NCBI RefSeq assembly: GCF_021347895.1
Contig: NC_067130.1
Coordinates: forward strand, 29,843,817-29,907,816
Direction of reading: 5' to 3'
Source of the DNA: Acanthochromis polyacanthus
Taxonomy: Eukaryota > Chordata > Actinopteri > Pomacentridae
DNA length: 64,000 nt
Under the pieces are notes generated by a model. It was not told where the DNA came from, ran no database searches, and worked only from the letters and a program-made list of their open reading frames with translations. Shown here in pieces: positions 49,801-58,879 of this stretch (within the stretch, counting starts at the first letter, position 1; the number at the start of each line of letters is the position of its first letter). The position numbers were made by a program, and so were the translations under genes.

Positions 49801-50066
49801 AAGGGAAATGTTGGAGAGGAAAGTTAAGGAGTCGGGTAGGAAGTGGAGCCTAGTTGGAATATTGGGAACAGAAGGAGAGGGGGAAGAGATAAGGAAAGGG
49901 AGGAGGGCGCTACTTGTGTTCCTGAGGGACACAGGGTTATTAAATAAGATATAAATAGGTAAATAGAAATGACTGAATGATGATACACACTCTTGTGCAG
50001 TAGGTGGCGGTATGCACCTTAAGTTGTTTGCGACCCGCCATTTAAAAAGAGAGAAGAAGAAGAAGA
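46849..50066 (+). mobile_element. 5'-truncated LINE (I/Nimb-like) with 13-bp target duplication
   Basis: Flanked by agtcttggtggct at 46836-46848 and 50067-50079. The 3' end is a (gaa)n tail (about 50050-50066) preceded by a short 3' UTR with tgcagtaggtggcggtatgc. RT and RNase H in one ORF with a GAA-rich tail suggest the I/Nimb group; subfamily not certain. It sits inside the solo LTR. Confidence 0.85.
46868..49954 (+). CDS. LINE ORF2 fragment: reverse transcriptase, RNase H, C-terminal zinc-knuckle-like
   Basis: 1028 codons, open throughout. The apurinic endonuclease that normally precedes the RT is missing, because the copy is 5'-truncated; the first Met is therefore internal. The linker region (to about residue 230) precedes the RT core: APGQDQLCYAMFRQLP, FSKPGKDPGNPINYRPIALT, FRKGRSTVDALVRVSNEIE, FDIEKAYDSVWRDGL (first Asp), GIPQGSAISPILFNIMIND, and SALYADDGAIW (the YADD centre). 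About residues 735-870 are RNase H, with IFTDGSKNEHEYVGVGIF, YTAEVVAIIVCLQW, VCTDSAAALQS and WVPAHEGVKGNEMADKLAK carrying its acidic residues. The C-terminus has RVGHTGLNNIMYLLG and C..C....H...C (CETC..EHVVMQC). No stop or frameshift in more than 3 kb indicates a recent insertion. Without endonuclease it is probably not autonomous. Confidence 0.9.
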   Translation: MGCTFTRWCFDKADWRKFKHWCEVTVGLISLEGDIEDNAKQVAEHIIDSANLNVAKKTTGSRRRVVPWWNEECTKAIKERNRTFRKLMKNMIQENLIEFKRKRACVRKIIKEAKKRSWRNFCSTIGRETKVDQVWSMFRKMNGNRNSGKSPVLINEDEVITSDKGKAELLGKTFAAIHSGDHLDDLHRERRELVLREHGNIWEVKENCSSPLDMEFTMKELKTALQGTGNTAPGQDQLCYAMFRQLPEVTMQIILNLFNKIWREGQIPRSWKEAVILPFSKPGKDPGNPINYRPIALTSHICKWMERIIVNRLAFYLEQKGLLNVRQYGFRKGRSTVDALVRVSNEIEKTLKMKEVMIIVFFDIEKAYDSVWRDGLLIKLNQLGIGGRVYNWIINFLTDRKIKVKVGTTLSQDFEVENGIPQGSAISPILFNIMINDIFSNLNWNINSALYADDGAIWMRSRNVTHVIKNVMNAIQEVERWSYEWGFKLSVSKSCYMIITNKREINNINLTLYGQPVQKVSEFKYLGLWLDNKYTWKTHIQHLEAKCKKSINLLRAVAGCNWGADKQALLDIYKALMRSAIDYGCIIYGAAAVTTLKKIDRLQYRALRICTGLIKTTPTNAVIIEAGEVPLEIRRDIFALSYWVKLKGYGGENPVTNTLKQCWEYSTFKRRGFGWEINNKVKQLNMENLDFAIANPISNVPPWLYPEIKVDMCILEKKREWCRAETGIKVNTYVRQNYYSHLKIFTDGSKNEHEYVGVGIFIPDFNICISKRISNQLSVYTAEVVAIIVCLQWVEEVRPERVVVCTDSAAALQSIQTTNSDREDLLMEIQHSLFRLHRGGVDVQFCWVPAHEGVKGNEMADKLAKASLKGEIALHIQLGRGEGETIIKRKGLEKWQKKWDEDKKGRGFHKIQKSVKVNIYEERSRREEIVISRLRVGHTGLNNIMYLLGKRGDDLCETCRVKETVEHVVMQCRKFSVEREMLERKVKESGRKWSLVGILGTEGEGEEIRKGRRALLVFLRDTGLLNKI

Positions 50067-50654
50067 AGTCTTGGTGGCTGGTATTTTGACCAGTCCACCC
50101 TGGTGCCTCTTTGCTCTGTGGCTCTGTACTGTGGTTCTGTGTGGTCTTTCGGTCTGGAAGCACTTGTGGTGGGTGCTACAGACAACTTTGACCTTAATGT
50201 TGGCTTTAGTTTAGTGTGGAGCCCTATGTGTCAGTGGAGACTGAGGCTCCAATTCATAGTCTGTCAACTGTGTGTAGAAGCCACTTTGTATTTTGAGCTT
50301 TTGTGAACTGTGCTCAGTATGTATACTTCTTCAGAGGCACCAGTTTTGTTTAGTTCGTTTTGTACACCTTTTGTATTAGTTTTTGTTCCTGGTGGTGGGT
50401 GTTGCTTCTGTAGTTTGGTTTGGCTAGGGAGTTTAGTTGTTTTCTTTGTGTTTAGCTTAGTTACATACTCTGTTAGCCTTCGTTATGTTTTATTCCGTTC
50501 TTTGTTTTGGCAGCACCCACCAGTCTTGTGTTTTATTGTCACTTTTTCGTTCCTTTTACTACTAAGCAATAAATCCCTTAACCAAAACCAATGCCATCTG
50601 GTTATTTTGTTGCATCCAGTCAACCCCTAGAGGTTGGATCGTAACAGTAATACA

Positions 50655-50990
50655 GTTGTCCGTGTCATGCTGAGATCATGCATTTACAAGTTTATTAAAA
50701 ATGAACCGCTGTGTTCTCTGAAACAATGTTTTGCCACCATTGTTGTCATTCTGAAGTGGGTCAATGACATCATTTAGTTCTTGCAAATCCCTGTCATTCA
50801 ATGGGGAAAATCCTCTTTGACAGTTCAGCCCAGAGGAAAATTTTACTGCTCAAAGCTTGCTCTTCTACAGCTCAGGAGACAAATTTGAGATTCTCATGTC
50901 AGCCTCATTTTAGTTTCTATTTTGTCTAAAGGTTTCTCATATGTTTCTCCTAAAATTCACTAGGAGAAATAGGTGAGACAGGATAATTAG
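50655..50990. other. Unassigned non-coding stretch
   Basis: No gene or well-bounded repeat seen. Confidence 0.3.
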
Positions 50991-51099
50991 AAGGAGTCAT
51001 ACTTGAGACTTGTGGGAGATACCTTGCTAATCTCAATACAGTGTTTTTAATGGCTCCTTTATTTCTCCTCCGGAAAAGAAAATGAACAATAGTGGAGCT

Positions 51100-51225
51100 C
51101 CTATGGAGCAATATGTGAGACTCACTCACAGATCCACATGAGCATGACAGACTTGGAATTGAACCCCGGTCTTCTGGGTGTGAGACAGCTACTCTACCCA
51201 CTGAGCTATGCCACCCTATGCATAT
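51100..51225 (-). mobile_element. tRNA-like SINE head, minus orientation
   Basis: On the minus strand: gggtggcatagctcagtgggtagagtagc (A box) followed by ggggttcaattccaag (B box). This resembles a tRNA head, but it continues into a non-tRNA body and lacks a convincing acceptor stem, so it is a SINE. Confidence 0.5.
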
Positions 51226-51229
51226 ATTA

Positions 51230-52080
51230 ATCTGCACACACACACACCTTACAAATGCTGCAACAAATAAGAAGTTTCCAGGATACAGCCTAAACATCTT
51301 GAGGCACTTATAATAATATATGGTGACTTCAATCATGTCACCCTCTCCTCCCACTTGACTGGATTTATCATTCTAAACACCACGGATCATCCACTCATAA
51401 TATCGTGATGGGCCCCTCTCTTGACTGCAGGACGGAAAGATATAGAAGATCTTTGTACCCACAGCGATCAGGCTTTATAATTCTATAGCAAATAGTAGAT
51501 GAGCTGACAGACAAATGAATTTCCCTTTTGGGATGAATAAAGTAATCTGAATCTTTATTAATTAATTTAAAAAAAATATCATGTGGATTACAATAAAGTC
51601 AACATGATAGATGATTAAAAACAACCAAAACGTTGATCTGAGTCTGAGAATTCAGTGAGCGCTTGTGGAGATCTCTTCATTTGTTCTCTCTGAGCTTAGT
51701 ATGAGATGCATGAACTGAAGCTGGGATGAGAACAGATTGAGTTCTTAGAGAGAGCTCTCTGATTTCTCTGCCTGAGATCACAAAGAGACAGAAAAGTTGA
51801 GAAACTCTGAGAATTATATGAGAGCTTGTTGAGATCTCTTCTGAAACTTTAAAGGAGACTAAACTGAGATTTAGTGCATCTTATTGCTCAGGAGAAAAAA
51901 ATGAGACACAGGAGAAATAAGCCTTAGTCTCAGTTTGGTGTCACACAGATCTCAAAGTTGTCTAGGAGAAGTAAATGAGACATTTTTGAGATCTCTTTTT
52001 GAATTTTCTTTTCCTCTGGGAGTCCTCGTCTCCCAGTGCCCCCCGGACCCCACCGAACCGTTACTGGACCCCGCCATACA
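51230..52080. other. Repeat-like stretch with 'gagatctcttt' and 'aggagaaatgagac' motifs
   Basis: Variants of gagatctctt, ggagaaa.aatgagac and ctgagatctcaa recur between about 50940 and 52010 in both orientations, suggesting a degenerate repeat. No coding capacity. Confidence 0.35.
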
Positions 52081-52082
52081 TA

Positions 52083-52430
52083 CAAACATAAACGATGCCT
52101 CTTTCCCATCGTTGTAAGGCACACAATGTGCTACAAGCCCAGTTTTATCAAAAGTAGCTGTCTTTCAAGTTGCAGAAATAACGTTGGGGTCTATGGAGGG
52201 AACAGGTACGGTCTGCAAATTGCAAAACCACTGCAACAGCCAAGAGAGACACAAATATTCAATAACCTCACTCTGATACACTTTACTGTCACCAGAATCA
52301 CTGCAGCCTTCAACTTGCTCCAGTGTTATTCCTGCAGCTTGAAAGGCAGCCACTTTTGATAAAACTGGGCTTGTAGCACTTTGTCTGCCTTACAACGATG
52401 GGAAAGAGGCATCATTTATGTTTTAACAAT
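52083..52430. mobile_element. Foldback MITE with ~100-bp inverted arms
   Basis: The left arm from about 52087 (cgatgcctctttcccatcgt, caagcccagttttatcaaaa) is the reverse complement of the right arm (about 52325-52425) with some ten mismatches. The loop is about 135 bp. No transposase. It lies just upstream of the ddx55 exons. Confidence 0.75.
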
Positions 52431-53449
52431 CTATATCTAATGAGTTATTGATGCCGGAAGTCTGAATCTGTGAATGTCTGTTCAATTTTACTGAACTGTG
52501 GCCCCGAGGAGTCGTGGTGGGCGTCCTTTATTTTTGTTTCTGAAAGGTGGCAACCCTATGTACAGGTGAGCGGTAACTTTAAAACATCGTGTCAACTCTG
52601 TGCTGTAAACACGCCTTCTGATCTCATGTTGTTCTCTCTATAGTCCGCCTGTATTCCGCTGTTTATGAGCAACAAAGATGTGGCTGCTGATGCGGTAAGT
52701 GTTTAACCAGTTAACTAGAACTTCTAGTTAATTTGTTGAACTCAGTCAGGACAAGATGTAGGACTTATTTCAGACCTACAGTGTCCAATTGACTGAATGA
52801 CCAAAAAAAGTCTGGAATCTGCCTGGAAACCTCACGATTATCATTATTTTTATTATTATCAGAAATTTAGATTTAAAAAGACGTATTTTTTTCTGTAGCA
52901 AAGCTCTGTAAGTAGTACCGTTCTCTGAGGTCTGCTGTTCTCTTAATGTCAAGATGTACAGAGTGGTTATCTGACTTGTCGTTATGCCCTCTACAACATC
53001 AGGAAGATCAGACCCTTCCTTTTTTTTTTTTTTTGTCTGCATATCCGCTCACAAATGACACCAACCACCCATGGTGTCATTGCTTAAGCTTCATGCAATT
53101 TTTTTCTTCTTTGTGACTGTGACCATCACCTGTCCTCATGGCAAATTAACCCATCATGTTTATTTCAAGCTGTTTCCTACATTATGCCATTGAGGGCTGT
53201 GCACACCCAAGTGAAACATAAAACAAACACAGGACAGACAAAAAAGTGAGGCATAGACAGTGTTCTGAGAGAAAAGGTGCATTTTATTTATTTGTGCTCT
53301 TTAATTCACACCTTGAAACCAGTTACAAATCTAAGACCCTTCACAAACACCAGATACAACAGAATCCCAACTGGATCAATCATGAAGATGTCAGGAGGCC
53401 ACAGGAAGGATAGATGAAGCAGAGTGAGATCCACAGACACTAACCCAGC

Positions 53450-54297
53450 AACCTCCACTGACTCAGCGACCGGAGGAACAAACTATTGAGTTTTGGTAGG
53501 TGCCGGTGTGGTGAGTCTGGCATGCATGAAAACCTCCACCAAAAGGAGGGAGCTGTCTCCTCCAGCCCAAGGAGGTCCACCCAGACCCCCCGCAGGAGCC
53601 ACCGAGAGAGCCAGCCCGGGAGCCTGGAGCGACCCCCCCCCCCCCCCCCCCCCCCCCGCCAGAGCCCCAAGGCCCGCGCAGCAGAACGGGCCATAGCGGA
53701 CCCCCACGGCGCCCCACCAGGCAACCCCACCACCCCTCACCCAGCCACCCCCCCACCCCTCACCCAGCCACCCTCCCCCCTACCAGGCTGCCCCCCCACC
53801 CCATCCAGCTACCCCCTCTCTACCCCTCCCACCCCCAGATCCGGGAGACCACCCTCCCCTGGCAACCTGCGACAGGGGACCGGGCAACAGCACTGCAAGG
53901 GCGAACGAGCCCAGCCCACCCCCAGCTGCCCGGAGAGATGTGACACCGAGGGAGGGAGGGAGAGGCAGGAGCACCAGGGGAGGCACAACAACCCGGGCCC
54001 CCAGGCCCAGCAGGGAGAAGCCCCGGAGGCCACGCCAATAAACCTATTGTGATCTTACCCTGTAACTTGGTTCACCAGTTCCCTGACTGGCGAACACTAA
54101 CCCTGCACCGTGAATGTGACCCACCCAAGTGTATATACAAGTGTGTGTGGTGCAATGGAATTGGGGGCAGGTGAGGCAGAGCAGAGGGTAACGAACCCCC
54201 CACTCCAGTCTCCCCGTAAGCCCAAAATGTGAATGTGTATGTAGTGCGTTAAAATTGGGGGAACTAGTGGCGGGGTGGGGGCATAGACGGGGTGTCA
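53450..54297. repeat. GC-rich proline-coding repeat block, including poly-C
   Basis: Strongly GC-rich with a run of more than 20 C (53632-53657) and imperfect units like cacccctcacccagccac. The 188-codon plus frame (53486-54052) is Pro/Arg-rich with no domain. The block looks like a dispersed fish repeat; it is in the intron between ddx55 exons and ends at the L2 fragment. Confidence 0.5.
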
Positions 54298-54816
54298 CAG
54301 ATCACACCCTTCCTGACCCAACAGGCCACACAACTTCTGGTTCAGGCTCTTGTGATGTCACGCATTGACTACTGCAACTCTCTTCTGGCAGGTCTCCCTG
54401 CATGTACAGTCAAACCTCTACAGATGATCCAGAATGCAGCAGCACGTCTGGTCTTCAACCTGCCCAAAAGAGCTCAAGTCATTCCCCTGTTCATCTCCCT
54501 TCACTGGCTTCCAGTTGCAGCCAGAATCAAATTCAAAACTCTCCTCCTGGCTTACAAAACATTTACAAGAATGGCCCCAGCCTACCTAGATTCCCTGATC
54601 CAGGTCTACTCCCCTTCACGCCCACTTCGCTCTGCATGTGAGAGGCGCCTGGTGCTTCCAGCCCAGCACGGCTCGAAATCTCTAGCCAGACTCTTCTCCT
54701 CTGTTGTTCACAAATGGTGGAACAAACTACCAAACTCTGTGCATTCTGCTGAGTCCCTTTCTACTTTTAAGAGACAATTGAAGACTCAATTGTTCAGAGA
54801 ACACCTAGGCACTTAA
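54298..54816 (+). pseudogene. L2 reverse transcriptase, C-terminal remnant
   Basis: About 172 codons, open. It contains only the region after the RT catalytic core (thumb and beyond); the YADD motif and endonuclease are absent. Confidence 0.75.
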
Positions 54817-55089
54817 TCTGACTCCACCTTAGGGGTAGAATAAGTCAGGTGGTCCAAAACCCAGCACTTATTTAGCGCTGACAAAGTTGAAAAAAATAAA
54901 TGCATAAAAAAAAGGGGGCTGGGGGGGTGGTTGGCACTTCTTCTGCAACTTGATGGCAACACCTTTGGCCAATCGCACTCAAAGCACTTTTTGCACTTAC
55001 TAAAGGTTTTTCCTTATGTCTGAATTCTTGCTTGTGTTGTACGTCGCTTTGGACAAAAGCATCTGCTCAATGAAATTGTACAATTGTAG
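54298..55089 (+). mobile_element. L2-type LINE, 3' fragment
   Basis: The frame 54292-54816 is the C-terminal end of an L2-type reverse-transcriptase ORF: SRIDYCNSLLAGLPACTVKP, LQMIQNAAARLVFNLPK, SLHWLPVAARIKFKTLLLAY, KWWNKLPNSVHSAESLSTFK. The following UTR ends with gtcgctttggacaaaagcat ctgctcaatgaaattgt, the usual L2 3' end. It is 5'-truncated by several kilobases. Confidence 0.85.
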
Positions 55090-55524
55090 ACTCATTTCAG
55101 TGCAGGTGACTGGGAGTGGAAAGACACTGGCCTTCGTCATTTCTATTATAGAACTGCTCCTGAAGCGAGAAGAGAAACTAAAGAAGATGCAGGTGAGGAT
55201 GGAGGCTCTTTCCTGGATGCTGGAGTGTTGCTGTCTAACACACAGAGTTGGAAAAATTCGAAGCTCATTGATAACGTCTCATAAGTACAAAGCCTTGAAA
55301 ACGCGTTTAATGGTGTTCTCTGCAGGTTGGTGCCTTGGTGGTGACTCCCACCAGAGAACTGGCCCTCGAGATCAGTGAAGTGATGGAGCAGTTTATTCAG
55401 AAATTTCCCCAGTTTACGTAAGTAGAAGGTCACTGCAGGGTATGTTCTTTGAGCTGAAATGATCTGCTGCTTACCTAATGCTGGCTGTTTACTATAATGG
55501 CAAAACCAACATTACCTCTCAGCT

Positions 55525-55836
55525 TTAGTCCATCATCTATACACCGCTTAATCCTCAATATGGTCATGGGGGCTGGAGTCTATCCCAGCTGACTGAGAGT
55601 GAAGGCAGGGGACACCACTCTATCACAGGGCTACATATAGAGACAAACAATCACACTCACATTCACACCTACGGACAATTTAGAATTACCAGTTAACCTC
55701 AGCATGTTTCTGGACTGTGGGAGGAGTCCGGAGGAAGAAAATGCAAACTCGATCCTGGGAAGGCTGGGACGCAAACCAGGGCTCTTCTTGCTGCAAGGCG
55801 AAAGTTCTAACCATCGATCCACTGTGCAGCCATCTA
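55525..55836 (-). mobile_element. tRNA-derived SINE, second copy
   Basis: Reverse complement of the 24750-25119 family: ggctgcacagtggatcgatgg head, tttgcattttcttcctccgg, cacagtccagaaacatgc, ctaaattgtccgtaggtgtg, gggatagactccagcc and aggattaagcgg. More diverged than the first copy. It lies in the ddx55 intron between exons ending 55417 and starting 55930. Confidence 0.75.
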
Positions 55837-56689
55837 AAAACCACAGTTGTGTAAATGTTAGAAATGGCATCATTTCTCAGAAACCTGTTCTTCATCTGTT
55901 TTTGTGTTTTTCTACTTTTTGTGTTTCAGGCAGATTTTGCTAATTGGTGGCAACAACCCAATAGAAGATATGGAGAAGTTCAAGGATCAGGGGTATGTCA
56001 GTCAAACCTATGAAAATGTTATTTGTGTAGCAGCTTTTAAACAACTTAGTTCAAAGTGTTTCATAGATGAGGGGGAAAAGCTGATAATGACGTAGCCCTA
56101 ACCCAAACATAGAGCACAATAAAGCGAGACAGTAAAACAATCAAAACTAGACATAACAATGGTATTTAATGGTGTCATTCTGGAGCTTTGTTTGAGCTTT
56201 TTCACCAAATGATATTGGTTCATATAAAAGCAGGTTCTTGTTGGATACCCAAAAGTACCAGGGCCTTCAGTTGATAGGTGTTTCTTATTTGAAAGGGAAA
56301 AGGTGGAGAACATCTGCAGATAATGAATTTAATCACACTTGTCTATGTCTACACAATATCTGGACTTGGCTAATGTAACTTAGTTTGATTGAAGCAAATA
56401 TGCACATAAACAATCTGATTCACTATTTCTTGCTGTTTAAGTAAAGTCTGCTATCCCACGGTCAAATAGTTAATAAGAGAAAGCAAACAGAATTATTGTC
56501 TTTCTTGCCGACTTACATTTGTGCGTCTTTGTTTGCTAGGGCCAACATTGTGATTGTGACACCAGGTCGTCTGGAGGACATGTTCAGGAGGAAGTCTGAC
56601 GGTCTGGACCTGGCCAGCTCAGTAAAGAGTCTGGATGTGCTGGTGCTGGACGAGGCTGACAGACTGCTCGACATGGGCTTTGAGGCCAG

Positions 56690-57355
56690 GTATAGCATCT
56701 ACATGAATATTTACTTCTTAAAAAATGTATTATGTACAATATATTGTGTTTTTTTTTTTAATGTTCTTCGGGCTCTGTTTTTCCACCACATTCAGGTTAA
56801 ATTAAAATAATCAATACTGCATTTAAAATGTCATCATTGACTTTAGTAAATGTATACTACTAACTGTGACAGGTTCAACCTTTTTAAAACACAGTGCTCA
56901 AGCATCACGGTGCGAAAGTAGTTGGACACTTGGTAACTAAATGTTAAACCGTCTGAACCCCAAATAGTTTTACTCCTTAATCCAATGAAGTTCATAGTGT
57001 CTAAAGTTGATGAAGACGGAAGGCTCCATCGAAACATGTCAGGTATAATTACGTGTCTGATCACAGAAAATAAGGTTAAAACGTTATAGTTTTACTCCTG
57101 TCACCTATTGACTCACTGTGGGCTCATTTTTCACAGTACAACCATGGCTAGAAGTACAGAATGACACACCTGTAATGCCATGAAGAAAATTTATTTTAAT
57201 TTGAATTTCATTATATTAATAAACACATACAACCTTCTGCAGGTGCTCACAGGTGTTACAGGCTCTGGGAAAAAATGTGTTCTATGGACTACAGATACTT
57301 TACTTTTGTGTCTTGTCTCTTTCTGTTTTTTCCTGAATCTGATGAGAGTAGTTTA
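56690..57355. other. Stretch after the last ddx55 exon; no helicase exons found
   Basis: Searched for SAT (motif III) and later DEAD-box motifs in all plus frames; none seen. AT-rich, with no other gene recognised. Confidence 0.5.
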
Positions 57356-57359
57356 TTTT

Positions 57360-57770
57360 TACTCAGCCAAGGAGGCAGAACCTAGGCGGAGTTATGTAAT
57401 GATTGGCATGCGTTTGTCTGTTGATCTGTGAATCTGTCTGTTAGCAACATTACTCAAAAATAGAACAATGTATTTGGATGAAATTTTCAAAGAAGGTCAG
57501 AAATGACACACGGACCACGTGATTAGATTTTGGCCGTGATGCAGCTTATAGTCAGGATCCACGGATTTGTTAAAGAGTTCTGTATCATTGCTAGATAACG
57601 GCACAGCGTCACTGTAACTATGACAAGTGAGCACCATGTTAGCTGCATGATGACGATCACATGATTTTGATTCTACTACAAATTGACATCTGTGGACTTA
57701 TTGGGATTTATCTGTCAGAAATCATAAGATTGAGCAGCCTTGGTGGAGTACTGCGCTCTTAGAGTGCTTT
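57360..57770. repeat. Dispersed repeat, copy 2 (see 18880-19430)
   Basis: Collinear with 18880-19430 as described there: ggatccacggatttgttaaa, atgacgatcacatgatt, ggagtactgcgct. Lacks the 150-bp insertion. Confidence 0.65.
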
Positions 57771-58077
57771 AGTTTTTTTGCAAATTCAAAAAAAAAGAGA
57801 GAGATTTTGAGGTAATTTTTTGATTTGAATTATTTTGCCAGTGAACTTAAAGTTGAAAAATCTGATGATTCTTTCAGTGTATACAGTTTATGGCTGAAAA
57901 ATGATGACATTTTGGTGATATTTTTGAAGACATGTCTTTCAAAGCCAACTGCAGGTTTTGTGGTTGGGAACATTATTGTAATATCCGTTCTTTTTTCAAG
58001 CTTAATGTGCTGAGTTTGAAGTGCAAAACATATGCAGCTGTCCAGATCCTGAGTCTGAAGTGTATTAAAGTCATTGG

Positions 58078-58243
58078 GGGGGGGGACTGTATTTTTGTTG
58101 TTAAAGCATTACGTATCAACCAAGTATTGTATGATTTTTACACTTTTCTGGTTTGTTAAAAAAGGACATGCAATACAAAAAAATAAAAAAAAAATTCAAA
58201 TTTTAGGGGTGCTGGGATTTAAGCCCAAAAATGGGCTAGAAAC
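58078..58243. repeat. 166-bp direct repeat, left copy
   Basis: Starts at a G run with ctgtattt.tgttgttaaagc and ends gcccaaaaatgggctagaaac. The right copy at 58709-58874 is nearly identical apart from the A/T run in the middle. Confidence 0.85.
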
Positions 58244-58591
58244 TGGACTCCAGACTGGAACCTCTTTCCAAAAGAATTGATGCCACAAACTAAAAAACCT
58301 CGTGCAAAAGCTGGCACCAAGAAGAAACCAGTGAAGATATCGCGCAAAGAGACAGAAGACATGCTGAGCAAATTAGATGCACTGGCAAAGAATGATGACA
58401 GAAACCCTGAAAAATCGGATGATGAGACTGAAAAGAAACCTGGGAATGAGGAAGAAGAGGAAGTTCAAGCAGAAGAGTATGATGAAGAGGATATTGAAGA
58501 GGAAAACGATTACATTGACAGTTATTTCGACAATGGTGAAGATTTTGCTGCAGACAGTGATGACAATATAGACGGTGAAGCAACTTACTGA
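58244..58591 (+). pseudogene. polr3gl: RNA polymerase III subunit RPC7 (polr3g/polr3gl) C-terminal fragment, intronless
   Basis: From the edge of the left direct repeat the frame reads WTPDWNLFPKELMP, KKPVKISRKETEDMLSKLDA, then an acidic tail ending YIDSYFDNGEDFAADSDDN and a stop (TGA 58589-58591... frame ends ATY). The WTPDW motif, the KMxxMLxKLxxLxK-like helix and the acidic YDSYFDNGxDFxxDSDDN tail are distinctive for POLR3G/POLR3GL, the RPC7 subunit linking the RPC3-RPC6 heterotrimer to Pol III. About 115 codons remain of about 220. The N-terminal half is missing and no introns are seen although the normal gene has several in this region, so a 5'-truncated retrocopy is likely. The open frame and TTG/ATG at 58277-58282 do not show that it is expressed. 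POLR3G and POLR3GL cannot be told apart here. Confidence 0.75.
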
Positions 58592-58708
58592 GACAATGCG
58601 ACTCAGCCGTTGAAACTCAAGCGAGCACGCACTGTTGAATTAAACCACCATTGTGTGGTTGTTTCTGTTGGTTAACTATTGTAGATACATTGGGAGTACT
58701 GTTTGAAA

Positions 58709-58874
58709 GAGGGGGGCTGTATTTCTGTTGTTAAAGCATTACGTATCAAGCAAGTATTGTATGATTTTTACACTTTTCTGGTTTGTTAAAAAAAGGACAT
58801 GCAATACAAATTTTTTTTTTAAAAATTCAAATTTTAGGGGTGCTGGGATTTAAGCCCAAAAATGGGCTAGAAAC
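58709..58874. repeat. 166-bp direct repeat, right copy
   Basis: Same orientation and extent as 58078-58243; follows about 118 bp of sequence after the polr3g stop that may be its 3' UTR. Confidence 0.85.
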
Positions 58875-58879
58875 GCTTA

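Larger units (their letters stand above)
46544..50646 (+). mobile_element. Solo Gypsy-type LTR, interrupted by a LINE
   Basis: TGTTACGGCC opens and GATCGTAACA closes the element. The flanks are exact 5-bp duplicates, gtaat, at 46539-46543 and 50647-50651, the usual Gypsy target size. No gag or pol of this element is present, so it is a solo LTR formed by recombination. Excluding the LINE at 46849-50066, and one copy of its target duplicate, the LTR is about 870 bp. An AATAAA occurs near the right end (about 50567). Confidence 0.8.
52500..56689 (+). pseudogene. ddx55: ddx55-like DEAD-box helicase, partial (N-terminal RecA domain to motif II)
   Basis: Clear exons: 52644-52694 (SACIPLFMSNKDVAADA), 55106-55192 (VTGSGKTLAFVISIIELLLK; motif I), 55326-55417 (VGALVVTPTRELALEISEVM; motif Ia), 55930-55992 (ILLIGGNNPIEDMEKFKDQG) and 56540-56689 ([37 protein letters not shown]; motifs Ib and II). 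Junctions are GT-AG and phases 0, 0, 2, 2 fit; no stops. This closely follows vertebrate DDX55, a nucleolar RNA helicase acting in large-subunit ribosome assembly. A first exon before 52566 is poorly matched and lacks a proper start (EESWW.SF...PYVQ). Exons for motif III to the C-terminus, normally close by, are absent to the window's end. The copy therefore looks like a truncated duplicate, though an assembly break cannot be excluded. Confidence 0.75.

Noticed and set aside
53486..54052. 188-codon proline-rich open frame
   Set aside because: GC-rich low-complexity DNA keeps several frames open at once on both strands, includes a poly-C run, and shows no domain or splice signals.
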